From an uncultured Pelagibacteraceae bacterium (GTDB taxonomy: Bacteria; Pseudomonadota; Alphaproteobacteria; Pelagibacterales; Pelagibacteraceae): DNA of 42,965 bases. Below, piece by piece: positions 7,796 through 18,053 of this stretch (positions are counted from its first letter, which is position 1; every line of letters starts with the position of its first letter). The DNA is taken from NCBI GenBank assembly GCA_902515625.1, contig CABXVD010000006.1:1-42965 (forward strand), written 5' to 3'. The position numbers and the translations under genes are program-made. The notes below the pieces were generated by a model. The model worked only from the letters and a program-made list of their open reading frames with translations. It had not been told where the DNA came from and ran no database searches.

Positions 7796-9060
7796 TTTAA
7801 ATTTAACACCTCACCAGCAAGATACAAAGATCCGGTAATCAATATTATGTCGTTTTCCTTGACCGGAATTGACTTGATAGCATCAATAATACTTTCTTTA
7901 TATTGAACGTTTTCGAAGCTATTAAGCTTGCTTTTTAACACTTTTCCTTTGATGGTGTTTGGCTGATTGGGGATATCTATAGTGGTCAAGGAGGAAATAT
8001 TTTTAAAATAACTCATATAGTCGTTATGATCTTTGTTACTCATCATACCTAGAATAATATGTTTATTGCAATTTAAACTTTCCAAATATTCATTCAAAAC
8101 TTTTGCTCCTAAAGGGTTATGAGACCCATCAACAAGTAATTTATTATTTTTTACCAATTCTTTAAGATTACCGGAAGCTATTTCTTGAAGTCGTGCGATA
8201 CTTTTAATTTTAGTAATTCCATCTTTAATATGTTTTTCACTAACTTTTAAATGGTTGATTGATCTTAAGGTTGCTATTGCTGTTGAAATATTTTCAAGCT
8301 GAAATTGACCTTTAACGCTTGGAGTTGGAAGTTTAATACCACCATTTTTATCTTCATAAAAAATAAAACCATTTTCGTTTGATGAATAATTATAATCTTC
8401 ATTAAAAAAATATTTTTTTGAAGAATTTTTTAAAATTGAACTTTTAATTTCATTAACAATTTCAGATGAACTTTGCTTGGCAATGATAATATTAGAATTT
8501 ACTAAAGTTGAGGTTTTTTCAAATATTATTTTTTTAGTTGTTTGTTCATTTTCAGGTAACCAATCTAAATGATCCAAACCAATAGAAGTTACAACGCTCG
8601 CTAAATTATCTTTTAGTACATTTGTTGCATCAAATCGGTGAAATAACCCTGTTTCAATTAGGTTTATATTTTCAGGGTATTTTGAGGCATTATAAAAATA
8701 GGCTGCAGTTAATATTTCAAAAAAAGTTATTGGTTCATTGTTATTTGCTTCTTCAATTTCCTCAAAAAGAATTCCAAGATCATCATCATTTAATTCTTCA
8801 TTATTAAATACAAATCTTTCGTTTATTCTTTTGATATGGGGGCTGGTGTAAACATTACACTTAATATTTGCCTCTCTTAAAATTGCGAATATAGCCTGAA
8901 TAGTTGAATATTTGCCATTAGTTCCAACTACCGAAATAGCTTTTAATTTGTCCTGTGGGTTTCCAAGGGTTTTACAGAGTTTTTTTATTCTATCTAAACT
9001 TAGATCTATCTCTTTAGGATGCAACTTTTGTAAGCGATTGACTATCTTCTGCAGTTTCAT
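7792..9060 (-). CDS. folC: Bifunctional folylpolyglutamate/dihydrofolate synthase
   Basis: VVGTNGKYSTIQAIFAILREANIKCNVYTSPHI, ETGLFHRFDATNV, LLVDGSHNPLGAKVL. Confidence 0.93.
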   Translation of the reverse strand: MKLQKIVNRLQKLHPKEIDLSLDRIKKLCKTLGNPQDKLKAISVVGTNGKYSTIQAIFAILREANIKCNVYTSPHIKRINERFVFNNEELNDDDLGILFEEIEEANNNEPITFFEILTAAYFYNASKYPENINLIETGLFHRFDATNVLKDNLASVVTSIGLDHLDWLPENEQTTKKIIFEKTSTLVNSNIIIAKQSSSEIVNEIKSSILKNSSKKYFFNEDYNYSSNENGFIFYEDKNGGIKLPTPSVKGQFQLENISTAIATLRSINHLKVSEKHIKDGITKIKSIARLQEIASGNLKELVKNNKLLVDGSHNPLGAKVLNEYLESLNCNKHIILGMMSNKDHNDYMSYFKNISSLTTIDIPNQPNTIKGKVLKSKLNSFENVQYKESIIDAIKSIPVKENDIILITGSLYLAGEVLNLN

Positions 9061-9943
9061 TTTGTTCAGAAGTTATAACAGAATTTCGTTTTAACAATAT
9101 TGATAATAGAGTACCAATTTTAGAGGCTAGTTCTTTTCGTTCAACTATTAGGTCAACAAATCCAGTTTTTTCAACATACTCACTCTTTTGAAAACCTTCA
9201 GGCAACTCCTCTTTAACAGTACCTTGAATAACTCTAGCCCCTGCAAATGCAATCAATGCACCAGGTTCTGCAATATTGATATCACCAAGCATTGCATAAG
9301 AAGCAGTTATTCCTCCAGCAGTAGGGTCAGTGATACAAACCAAGTAAGGTAAACCATTTTTTTTTAATTCATTAATTGCTAGAGTAGTTCTCGTCATCTG
9401 AGATAATGAAATTAAACTTTCCATCATTCTCATTCCGCCACCAGCACTAATACATAAAAAAGGAGTTTTATTTTCTATCGCATGTTGAATTCCATATAAA
9501 AAAGCTTCACCTTCAGCAGCAGCCATTGAGGCACCTAAAAAATCAAAATCAGATGCAACTGCAGTAATTTTAACATTATCAATAGTGCCAGATGCAACCA
9601 TCATTCCACACTCTAAACCAGTTTTTTTTCGTGCACTTTTTAACCTGTCTTTGTATGACTTAGAATCAGTCCAATTTAATGGATCATCTTTCGGAATAGG
9701 AGTTTTAAATATTTCATAATTGTTTTTACCAAATAAAATATCAAATCTCTGTTTAGGCTTAATTCGGTGATGCTTGTTACATTCAGGACAAACCCATAGG
9801 TTATTTTCTAAATCCTTTTTAAGTATTGGGCCTACACAGCAGGAGGTCCAATCACTATTTGCAATATCTTCTTTCGAAGCTCTTTCTTTAATAGCTGTTT
9901 TGATTTTTTCACCAGCTTTTATTATCTTCGTAATCCAGTTCAT
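9014..9943 (-). CDS. accD: Acetyl-CoA carboxylase carboxyltransferase subunit beta
   Basis: Zinc ribbon (CC..C..C-type) and SAGGGMRMMESLISLSQMTRT, TDPTAGGITASYAMLGD. Confidence 0.97.
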   Translation of the reverse strand: MNWITKIIKAGEKIKTAIKERASKEDIANSDWTSCCVGPILKKDLENNLWVCPECNKHHRIKPKQRFDILFGKNNYEIFKTPIPKDDPLNWTDSKSYKDRLKSARKKTGLECGMMVASGTIDNVKITAVASDFDFLGASMAAAEGEAFLYGIQHAIENKTPFLCISAGGGMRMMESLISLSQMTRTTLAINELKKNGLPYLVCITDPTAGGITASYAMLGDINIAEPGALIAFAGARVIQGTVKEELPEGFQKSEYVEKTGFVDLIVERKELASKIGTLLSILLKRNSVITSEQNETAEDSQSLTKVAS

Positions 9944-10740
9944 TTAATTCTATTTTTTAATCTTTTAACTATATTAGTAACATTTGTGACAGCATTTTGT
10001 CTGTTTTTAATCGATTTAGATATTTCCTTGCAAATTGCGCTTCCTACAACCAAACCATCAGCTTTTTTGAGAGATTTAATTGTTTTTTCTGTGATTCCGA
10101 ATCCAATTACAACATTTTTTGATTTGTTTTGATTTTTAATTTTGAAATAATTTTCTAAAATTTTTTTAGGGGAAACTTTTAATTTTCCTCCTGTAGTTGA
10201 CAGCATACTTATATAGTAAATCATATCATGAGAGTCTTTGATAATCTTTTTTAATCTTATTTTTGATGTAGTTGGAGAAACTAATTGTATAAAGTTGATA
10301 CCTTTTCTTTTACACTTTTCAGAAAAACTTTTATTTTCTGGGTAGGGAAGGTCAACAACAATCAAACCATCTATTTTTGAACTTTTACATTTTATAAGAA
10401 ATTTATTTTCACCATATTGATAGATCATATTGTAATAGCCCATTAAAATAATAGGGGTTGTTTTTTTTGATAACTTAAATTCTTTAGCAATTTCAAAAAC
10501 ATCATTTATTTTAATCCCATTTTTAATTGCGCGGTAAGCACTAGTTTGTATTTGACCACCATCTGCAATGGGAGTGTTATGGGGGAAACCTAACTCACAT
10601 ATGTCAGCATGAGCTGATATTGATTTAAGAATATCTAAAGATTTTTTCTTAGTATTATCGCCAGCAACCGTATAAGTTAACAATGCTGGTCTGTTAGCAT
10701 TTCTTGCTTTTTTAAAAGCTTCGTTAATTAATGAGACCAT
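9940..10740 (-). CDS. trpA: Tryptophan synthase alpha chain
   Basis: CELGFPHNTPIADGGQIQTSAYRAI, YYISMLSTTGGKLK, VVIGFGI. ATG at 10740 overlaps the trpB stop (TAATG). Confidence 0.95.
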   Translation of the reverse strand: MVSLINEAFKKARNANRPALLTYTVAGDNTKKKSLDILKSISAHADICELGFPHNTPIADGGQIQTSAYRAIKNGIKINDVFEIAKEFKLSKKTTPIILMGYYNMIYQYGENKFLIKCKSSKIDGLIVVDLPYPENKSFSEKCKRKGINFIQLVSPTTSKIRLKKIIKDSHDMIYYISMLSTTGGKLKVSPKKILENYFKIKNQNKSKNVVIGFGITEKTIKSLKKADGLVVGSAICKEISKSIKNRQNAVTNVTNIVKRLKNRIK

Positions 10741-11969
10741 TAATTTTTTCCCAATCTCTCTTTTAAAATATCTCTGTCTTTTTTTGCATCTCCGCAAGAA
10801 TTTACAATTATAATTGTATCCTTGCTTAGTTTTGGTGCAATTTTAATTGCTTCTGCAAATGCATGACTAGGTTCCAAGCTTGGATTTAGGTTTTCAAATT
10901 TAGTTACCATAACGTAAGCACTTAAAGCGTCCTCATCAGTTGCATAAGTGTATCTTGCTCTTTTAGTATCTTTTAAATAACAATGGATAGGACTTACACC
11001 AGGATAATCTAATCCTGCACTTATTGACTCGGTTTCATTGATTTGACCTTCATTATCTTGGCAAACATAAGAAGCAGCACCATGTAAAACTCCAATCTTA
11101 GCATTTCTACTCAAGGGAGCTGCATGAAGTTTTGACTTTTTAGGTCCACCTGCCTCAACTCCAATAAGCTCAATTTGTTTTTTATTAAAATCTATAAATT
11201 CACTCCAGAAGCCATAAGCTGAACTTCCGCCACCTACACAATTAATTAATTTAATTTTTTTTGGAATTATTTTAAATTCAGATTTTAATTGTACCTTTAA
11301 TTCTCTGGATATTTGAGCAGTACTCCAGCCACATATTTTAACAAATATATTTGGACCTACAGTACTACCAACGCACATATGAGTATTATCACAGTTTGAT
11401 ACCCAATATCTCATGCATTCACTAACAGCATCTACTAAGGTCTGACTACCAGAATATACAGGAACAATCTCAGCTCCATTTTTTTTCATTGCATCACAAT
11501 TTGGTTTTTGTCTTTTAATATCTTTAGCACCCATAAAAATTTTACATTTTAAGCCAAACTTTTTCGCCGCCATACTTAGCATTTTTCCAGCATACCCCGC
11601 ACCTGTATCACCAACGATATATTTTTTACCCATTGCTTTGCAAAGAAGTGCATGCACAGTCGCATTATATATTTTATGTGCACCGCCGTTAGCTTCAGAT
11701 ACAACTTTTGCCCATATTTGAGCACCACCTAGATGACTAGATAAATTTTCTAATTTTACAAAAGAGGTTGGAGAGCCAATATAATTTTTAAAATAATAGT
11801 CTCTCTTTTTAATAAATTTTTTATCTTTTCTTAATTTTTTAAATTCTTCAGTTAAATCCTCTACAGGTTTTTTTAGAGTTTCAGGAATAAAGCTACCTCC
11901 AAATTTACCTCCCCAAAAACCGAATTGGTCATGTTGATCAATTAATGGAACACCTTTTTTAAGTTTCAT
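10740..11969 (-). CDS. trpB: Tryptophan synthase beta chain
   Basis: NGGAHKIYNATVHALLCKAMGKKYIVGDTGAGYAG, GGGSSAYGFWSEF; PLP enzyme. Confidence 0.97.
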   Translation of the reverse strand: MKLKKGVPLIDQHDQFGFWGGKFGGSFIPETLKKPVEDLTEEFKKLRKDKKFIKKRDYYFKNYIGSPTSFVKLENLSSHLGGAQIWAKVVSEANGGAHKIYNATVHALLCKAMGKKYIVGDTGAGYAGKMLSMAAKKFGLKCKIFMGAKDIKRQKPNCDAMKKNGAEIVPVYSGSQTLVDAVSECMRYWVSNCDNTHMCVGSTVGPNIFVKICGWSTAQISRELKVQLKSEFKIIPKKIKLINCVGGGSSAYGFWSEFIDFNKKQIELIGVEAGGPKKSKLHAAPLSRNAKIGVLHGAASYVCQDNEGQINETESISAGLDYPGVSPIHCYLKDTKRARYTYATDEDALSAYVMVTKFENLNPSLEPSHAFAEAIKIAPKLSKDTIIIVNSCGDAKKDRDILKERLGKN

Positions 11970-12588
11970 TTTTAATTTGTTTTACTTTTTTTAAAAAAAT
12001 TTCTATTTTGGATAGATCTTTTAATCCAGAAGTTTCTAAGCCTCCAGACAAATCTATAAAATCTGCTATTTTTCCATAATTTTCTAAGTCTTCATTGTAA
12101 TTAATATTACCAGCAATCATCAATTTTTTATTAAGTTTGATGTCTGTAATTAGATTATGATCAAATGATTTACTTTTTTCATAACCTTTACTATCAAATA
12201 AATAAATATCAGTTACCTCATTAAAATCTTTATATTTTTCTAAGTCTGTTTTATCTTTAATGGTAAATGCAGTGATGATTTTCTTATCGTAGGTATTTTT
12301 AATAGAGCCTATTTGTTCTGGAGTGCAATCATATAACTGGTAATAGTCAAAAGGGAGATTTTTAATTTTTTCTAATATTTCCTTACTAGGTTTGACTAAA
12401 ACAGCAACAAACTGAATATTATTTTTATTTATAGTTAACAATTTTTTTAATTGTTCAAAATCTACATATCTAGGACTTTTTTGATAGTTACAAATAAAAC
12501 CAATAAATTTAGGTGGATACGGATGATTAACAATAAAACTCAATGTGTCTAGATCAGAAACTCCACAAATTTTACAGCCGTCGATCAT
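11959..12588 (-). CDS. trpF: Phosphoribosylanthranilate isomerase (divergent)
   Basis: KICGVSDLDTL, SPRYV, YQLYDCTPEQI, SGGLETSGLKDLSKI and position between pyrF and trpB. Confidence 0.85.
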   Translation of the reverse strand: MIDGCKICGVSDLDTLSFIVNHPYPPKFIGFICNYQKSPRYVDFEQLKKLLTINKNNIQFVAVLVKPSKEILEKIKNLPFDYYQLYDCTPEQIGSIKNTYDKKIITAFTIKDKTDLEKYKDFNEVTDIYLFDSKGYEKSKSFDHNLITDIKLNKKLMIAGNINYNEDLENYGKIADFIDLSGGLETSGLKDLSKIEIFLKKVKQIKNET

Positions 12589-13277
12589 TGGCTTAAATGA
12601 TCTATCAATTTTTTTACATTAAGTTTAATATTACCTTTGGTGAGCGATCTACCCATTACAACTCCTGAGACTTTATTCTTAAAAGCATCTTTAGGAGACA
12701 TCACTCTTGCTTGATCGTTTGAATTATCTCCTGGTAGTCTTATGCCAGGTGTTATTATCAATAAATTTTTAAATTTTTTTCTAATCATTTTGGACTCTTG
12801 TGGTGAACATACAATTCCATCACAACCTGATTTTTTAATAAGTTCAGCTTGTTTTAAAACTAATTGTTGAACATTTTTTGTATGACCTATTTCTTTCAAA
12901 GATCTATTATTCAAGCTTGTTAAAATTGTTACACCTAAAACTTTTAAGTTTTTGTTTATTTTTTTAGAGTGTTTTTTTACAGCTTTAAGCATATCAAGAC
13001 CACCATTTGCATGAACTGTAATGTACTTACATTTTTTTAAATCTTTCAAACTATCAACAGCTGAAAGGGCAGTTTGTGGAATATCATTTATTTTTAAATC
13101 TAACCAAAAATCTCTTTTAAACTTCTCAAGGAACTTTCTTCCATTTTTTGAGTAAAAAAGTTGTAATCCAAATTTTGGTACTATCTTAAATTTATTATTT
13201 TTTGTTTGAAAAATTATATCTTGAATTTTTTTTATCTTTGATGCATCGCAAGCAACAAATATAATTTTATTCTTCAT
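12585..13277 (-). CDS. pyrF: Orotidine 5'-phosphate decarboxylase
   Basis: VACDAS, PKFGLQLF, WLDLKINDIPQT (D..K..D catalytic set), TPGIRLPGDNSNDQARVMSP. Confidence 0.94.
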   Translation of the reverse strand: MKNKIIFVACDASKIKKIQDIIFQTKNNKFKIVPKFGLQLFYSKNGRKFLEKFKRDFWLDLKINDIPQTALSAVDSLKDLKKCKYITVHANGGLDMLKAVKKHSKKINKNLKVLGVTILTSLNNRSLKEIGHTKNVQQLVLKQAELIKKSGCDGIVCSPQESKMIRKKFKNLLIITPGIRLPGDNSNDQARVMSPKDAFKNKVSGVVMGRSLTKGNIKLNVKKLIDHLSQ

Positions 13278-13557
13278 TATTTAATTTTTTAAACAAGTCT
13301 TTAGACATTTTAAAGTGAATAGTTTTTTTTTCAGGAGTATTGACTTTTTCTCCTGTTTTAGGATTTCTTGATATTCTGGCTTTTTGAATATTTGTAGAAA
13401 ATACTCCAAAACCTCTAAACTCTACCCGGTCTCCTCTTTTTAGAGATTTCTTTATTTCCATTAAGATTATATTTGTAAATTTTTCTAAGTCTTTTTTTAA
13501 AAAATTTGGATAATTGTCCGAGAGTTGTTTTAAAAGCTTTGATTTTACAATAGCCAA
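13267..13557 (-). CDS. ihfB: Integration host factor / HU family protein, beta-like
   Basis: RGDRVEFRGFGVFSTNIQKARISRNPKTGEKVNTPEKKTIHFKMSKDL; adjacent to rpsA. Confidence 0.9.
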   Translation of the reverse strand: MAIVKSKLLKQLSDNYPNFLKKDLEKFTNIILMEIKKSLKRGDRVEFRGFGVFSTNIQKARISRNPKTGEKVNTPEKKTIHFKMSKDLFKKLNNEE

Positions 13558-13574
13558 TTTGGATCTTCTTAATT

Positions 13575-15299
13575 TTAATTGTCTTCTTCTTTTTTCTTTA
13601 AGTCCTCAGATAAAGATGAAAATGGTAAGTTTTTACCGGATCCTTCTGATCCGTATTTTTCTAAAGCTTCTTTTTTTTCAATTTCCTCAAGCAATTTTAT
13701 GCTTAGTACAACTTTTCTTTTATTGAAATCTAGATCAGCTATTGCACAATCAAGCTTTTCTCCACCTGTCCATCTATTAGGCCTTGCGTCTGCAGCATTA
13801 ATAGCAATTGCAGATTTTTTAATTTGAAAATCCATCTCGCAACCTTCAGGCCTCACCATCAGGCCCTTATTGTCAGTTGAAACAACCTTTACTGTGATAG
13901 TTTGATTTTTAATTTTATCTTTAAAGAAATGAAAAGGATCTGTTTTGGTTTGTCTTAGACCAACTCTAATTTTCTGTTCTGAAGATTTAATCTCTAGAAC
14001 CATTACTTTTATTTTATCACCTTTCTTGTATTTTGCTAGTTCCTCTTCGCCATTATTTAAGTAAGTTAAGTCATTACAATGTAAAAAGGCGTCTACATCT
14101 AAATTTTGGATTTTAACAAATAATGAGTATTCATTTTTGTTCACAATTTCACCTTCAACAATAGTATTGATAGGAAATTTTTTTTCAAAAGTTTCAAAAG
14201 GGTTTTCTTGAGTTAATCTATGTGAAATAGCAACTCTTCTTTTATCTTTATCTATTTCAGTTATTACACAGTCTATTTCATCGCCAATTTTAAACATTTT
14301 TTTTGCAGAAATATTTTTCTTTGTCCAGCTTAGTTCACTTGAATGCAATAGGGTTGTCAGGCCTGGCTCTAATTCACAGAAAGCACCAAAGTCCATTAGT
14401 TTGACAACTTTAACTTTATATATTTTATTAAGTTCATAATTTTCTATATGTTCAAAAGGATCTGGAGATAATTGTTTTACTGAACAGCCAACTTGTAATT
14501 TTTCTTTATCAACACTTATAACTTTCAGATCATGTTTTTCACCAATATTAAATACTTCATCAGGATGATTAACTCTTGAGTAAGAAATTTCTTGTAAATG
14601 AACTAGTACATCTAATTCTCCATTAACATTAAAAAAACAACCAAAAGAACTGTAACCTTTTACTTCAGCTCCTTTTATGATGTCACCTACTTTAAATTTT
14701 TCAATTATTTTGGCTTTATCCTCTTTTTTAAAAGATGAAATAATTTCTCTTCTTGAAACACAAGCATTACCTCGCACCTTATCAAGTTTAATTAAAGCAA
14801 ATTTTTGAGGTTCGTTCATTAAGTGGCTGATATCTTTTAGAGGCTTATCACTGATTTGTGATCCTGGTAAAAACATCAGAGAGCCCGTATCTATGTGCTC
14901 TACAATACATCCACCTTTACATTTAGACGTGATCTTACCCATAATGGGTTCATTTTTTTCATATGCTTCGACTAATTTATCCCATCCTTTAATTTTTTGT
15001 GCTTTAGAAGCTGAAACTAATACTTCACCGTTTTTATCCTCAATTTTCTCCAATAAAACAGAAATATTTTCACCAACTTTTATTTTTTCACTTAAACCCA
15101 TGCTTTTTAATTCATTTACATCAAGAACTGGTTCAGACTTTAAACCTTCGACAAAAAGGAAAACGAATTTTTCAGTAATTTTATTTATCTTACCCTCGAT
15201 AATTTTTCCTTCTTCAATTTGGATTTTTGACAGTTGACTATTAAGTAATTTTTCAAATTCTTGTGAGGCTGGATTTGATAAATCTTTATAAATTTCCAT
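13575..15299 (-). CDS. rpsA: 30S ribosomal protein S1
   Basis: 574 aa with repeated S1 domains (VKLMDFGAFCELEPGLTTLLHSSELSW etc.). Confidence 0.96.
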   Translation of the reverse strand: MEIYKDLSNPASQEFEKLLNSQLSKIQIEEGKIIEGKINKITEKFVFLFVEGLKSEPVLDVNELKSMGLSEKIKVGENISVLLEKIEDKNGEVLVSASKAQKIKGWDKLVEAYEKNEPIMGKITSKCKGGCIVEHIDTGSLMFLPGSQISDKPLKDISHLMNEPQKFALIKLDKVRGNACVSRREIISSFKKEDKAKIIEKFKVGDIIKGAEVKGYSSFGCFFNVNGELDVLVHLQEISYSRVNHPDEVFNIGEKHDLKVISVDKEKLQVGCSVKQLSPDPFEHIENYELNKIYKVKVVKLMDFGAFCELEPGLTTLLHSSELSWTKKNISAKKMFKIGDEIDCVITEIDKDKRRVAISHRLTQENPFETFEKKFPINTIVEGEIVNKNEYSLFVKIQNLDVDAFLHCNDLTYLNNGEEELAKYKKGDKIKVMVLEIKSSEQKIRVGLRQTKTDPFHFFKDKIKNQTITVKVVSTDNKGLMVRPEGCEMDFQIKKSAIAINAADARPNRWTGGEKLDCAIADLDFNKRKVVLSIKLLEEIEKKEALEKYGSEGSGKNLPFSSLSEDLKKKEEDN

Positions 15300-15967
15300 T
15301 AAATAATTATTTTTCTATCTATTATTTTTTTTATTTTTAAAAAACAACGTCTTATACTTAGGTTGGTAGTGTTTAGCAAGATGCTATCCTTCGTTTTTTT
15401 TAGGGGTGAAATCTTTCTATTTTTATCATTTTTGTCACGGTTTTTGATGCTTTTTAGAACATCTGAGTAAGATATATAGTTCTTTTTAGCCTTAAGTTCT
15501 TTATATCTTCTCATTGCCCTAGTTTTAAGATTTGCAGTGATAAATAACTTTACATCTGCGTCAGGCACAATTACGGAGCATATGTCTCTACCATCCAGAC
15601 AAGAACCAGTATACTTTTTTGGGGGGTTATAAGCACATTTTAATTGAAAAGCATGTATCAATTTTCTTATTTTTTTGTCTTTAGCCACTAACGATGCAAC
15701 TGTTGCAACTTTATCGGAAAGTAGTTTTTTGTTTTCTAAATCTTTAATTTTTAATTTATTAATTTTTTTTTTTAAATAGCCATAATCAAACTTATTAGGT
15801 TCATTAATTTTAATATTTGCAACATATCTATAAACACGACCAGTATCTAATTGTAACAAATTATAATGTTTTGATATTAATTTTGCTTGTGTACCCGCAC
15901 CTGCAGCAGCAGGAGAGTCTATTGCGACTTTTATAATATTTTTTCTTTTATTATTTTTGTAACTCAT
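15299..15967 (-). CDS. cmk: Cytidylate kinase with altered Walker A
   Basis: LDTGRVYRYVA, LDGRDICSVIVPDADVKLFITANLKTRAMRRYKEL, RDKNDKNRKISPLKKTKDSILLNTTNL; P-loop reads IDSPAAAGAGTQAK. Confidence 0.9.
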   Translation of the reverse strand: MSYKNNKRKNIIKVAIDSPAAAGAGTQAKLISKHYNLLQLDTGRVYRYVANIKINEPNKFDYGYLKKKINKLKIKDLENKKLLSDKVATVASLVAKDKKIRKLIHAFQLKCAYNPPKKYTGSCLDGRDICSVIVPDADVKLFITANLKTRAMRRYKELKAKKNYISYSDVLKSIKNRDKNDKNRKISPLKKTKDSILLNTTNLSIRRCFLKIKKIIDRKIII

Positions 15968-17270
15968 TAATTATATTCATAAATTTTGGAAAAGAAGTAT
16001 TTATTGAGTCTTTGTCATGAATTTTCCAATTACCACCAAACGACAAAGCCGCAATTACACTTGTCATGAATACTCTGTGATCTTTTAAATAATTTTTAAT
16101 AGTTATCTTATGTGATATATTTAGATTTGGGTTGCCAAATATTTTAATTGAATTTTTTGTTATAATATTTTTTACACCTAGCAGATTTAAAATTTTTGAA
16201 CCCCATACAAGTCTTGGGCTTTCTTTTTGATTTAATTCTGCCAAATTTTTAAAGTTAGAAATTCCATTAGCCTTTGCAGCAACTAGGAAAATTAATAAAA
16301 ATTCATCAATAGCGCCACTATTAAATTTTGTCGGGCAATTAATAGATTTCAATTTTTTTGAGCTTTTCACAAAAATATCAGCATTTTTTTCACCCTTATA
16401 ATATCTTTGATTTTTTAATATTATCTTAACACCCATTCTTTTTAAAATATTTATAACACCAGTTCGTGACGGATTAATATTCACATTCTTAATCAAGAGT
16501 TTTGAATTTTCTGCTAAAGCAGTTAAGACTATAAAAAATGAGCTAGAGCTTAAGTCTGAAGGAATATTGTAATTTATAGGATTTATCTTCTTTATTTTTT
16601 TTATTTCGATCATGTCATATTTTTGTTTTTCCGTAACTTTAATAGGAAGTTTTAAATATTTACATAATAACTCTGTATGATTTCTACTTTTTTTTGCCTT
16701 AATAAAAGTTGTGCCATCTGTTCTCATGCCTGCAAAAATAATAGAACTTTTGCATTGTGCCGATCCTCTCGCTTCAATATATTTTATTGGTTTTAATTTT
16801 GGACAACCGAACATTTTCAAAGGAAGATTTTTGTTATTTGTCAGTTTAAAACTTGCACCAAATACACTTAGTGGATCAGAGATTCTTTTAAAATCTCTTT
16901 TTGATAAACTCTTGTCACCAATTAAACTGACTGGATAGGGTGTATTTATTAAAAGGCCAAGAATAAGTCTACCAAGAGTTCCAGAATTTTCAGCGTTTAT
17001 TGTTAGATTTTTTTTATATTTATAGCCATCTACACCCTTTCCATAAATTTCACAAAAATTTTTATTAAATTTTACTTTAATTCCTAATTTCTTAATTACA
17101 CTGATTGCCGCCAAAACATCTTCAGACATAAGTAAGTGTTTTGATTTTGAAACTCCACTTGCTAGAGAAGCAAATAAGACCCATCTTATACTTAGGCTTT
17201 TATCACCACTAATATTTACTCTTTTATTAAAATCTTTAATTTTCTTCTTAATTATGATCACTTCAGTCAT
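15951..17270 (-). CDS. aroA: 3-phosphoshikimate 1-carboxyvinyltransferase (EPSP synthase)
   Basis: ISGDKSLSIRWVLFASLASG, NAENSGTLGRLILGLL, GSAQCKSSIIFAG, DHRVFMTSVIAAL. Confidence 0.94.
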   Translation of the reverse strand: MTEVIIIKKKIKDFNKRVNISGDKSLSIRWVLFASLASGVSKSKHLLMSEDVLAAISVIKKLGIKVKFNKNFCEIYGKGVDGYKYKKNLTINAENSGTLGRLILGLLINTPYPVSLIGDKSLSKRDFKRISDPLSVFGASFKLTNNKNLPLKMFGCPKLKPIKYIEARGSAQCKSSIIFAGMRTDGTTFIKAKKSRNHTELLCKYLKLPIKVTEKQKYDMIEIKKIKKINPINYNIPSDLSSSSFFIVLTALAENSKLLIKNVNINPSRTGVINILKRMGVKIILKNQRYYKGEKNADIFVKSSKKLKSINCPTKFNSGAIDEFLLIFLVAAKANGISNFKNLAELNQKESPRLVWGSKILNLLGVKNIITKNSIKIFGNPNLNISHKITIKNYLKDHRVFMTSVIAALSFGGNWKIHDKDSINTSFPKFMNIINELQK

Positions 17271-17275
17271 AAATT

Positions 17276-18052
17276 TTAGTTAAATTTAAAACTTTCACCA
17301 AAGTAGGCATTCTTAGCATTTATATCATTAACTAAATTATTAGGTGTATCTTGAGCAATTATTTTACAGTTACTTAATATCATTGCAACATCTACACAGG
17401 CGAGTAGATCTCTTGCCTGATGATCACAAATACAAATAGTAATTTGTGTTTCTTGTTGCAAATTAACAATAATCTCTTGTAACATTTTGATAGTTAGTAC
17501 ATCGAGAGCTGCAAAACATTCATCTAATAATAAAACTTTAGGATCACTTAAAAGAGAAAGAGCAATAACCAATTTTTTTTTTTGCCCTCCAGATAAAAAC
17601 TTTGCTTTAATTTCTTTAACATTTTCTAACTCAAACTTAGAGAGTAAATAATTAATTTTTTCTGATCTTAAATTTTTATTATCAATAACAATTTCGCTAA
17701 TAGCTTTTAAATTATCATGAAGCGTTAATTCATTAAAGTATCCTCCATACTGTGGAACGTAGCCAACTTTAAATTTTTTAGTGCGTAGGTATATGGGATA
17801 ATTTGTTACATCCTCTCCATTTATTTTTATATAACCACTATCTGGATTTATAAGTCCAGTTATAAGATTGAATATTGTAGATTTACCAACACCATTTGGT
17901 CCAAGCATCCCAAAAATTTGGCCTTGGCTAATCTTAAAATTAATATTATCTAAAATTATTCTTTTACCATAAGAAAGGGTTATATTTTTAAACTCTATTA
18001 TTGAATTTTTATTCTTAAACGATTTAATTCTAAATTTTTTAATAATTCCCAT
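17276..18052 (-). CDS. lptB: LPS export ABC transporter ATP-binding protein
   Basis: GPNGVGKST Walker A, LSGGQKKK signature, LLLDECFAALD Walker B; adjacent to lptC. Confidence 0.85.
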   Translation of the reverse strand: MGIIKKFRIKSFKNKNSIIEFKNITLSYGKRIILDNINFKISQGQIFGMLGPNGVGKSTIFNLITGLINPDSGYIKINGEDVTNYPIYLRTKKFKVGYVPQYGGYFNELTLHDNLKAISEIVIDNKNLRSEKINYLLSKFELENVKEIKAKFLSGGQKKKLVIALSLLSDPKVLLLDECFAALDVLTIKMLQEIIVNLQQETQITICICDHQARDLLACVDVAMILSNCKIIAQDTPNNLVNDINAKNAYFGESFKFN

Positions 18053-18053
18053 G

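Noticed and set aside
9014-9060. 47-nt accD/folC overlap as evidence of a frameshift or fusion
   Set aside because: Both ends look intact and plausible; long overlaps fit the compact style of the window.
10741-10797. Upstream extension of trpA (MRRCKKRQRYFKREIGKKL)
   Set aside because: Lies in the trpB coding end; the ATG at 10740 forms the usual TAATG coupling.
12585-13277. pyrF as a degenerate enzyme
   Set aside because: The catalytic Asp/Lys/Asp-Lys-Asp residues (VACDAS, PKFG, DLKINDIP) are all present.
14893-15237. 114-aa plus-strand ORF
   Set aside because: Antisense to rpsA with S/F/L-rich composition; no family resemblance.
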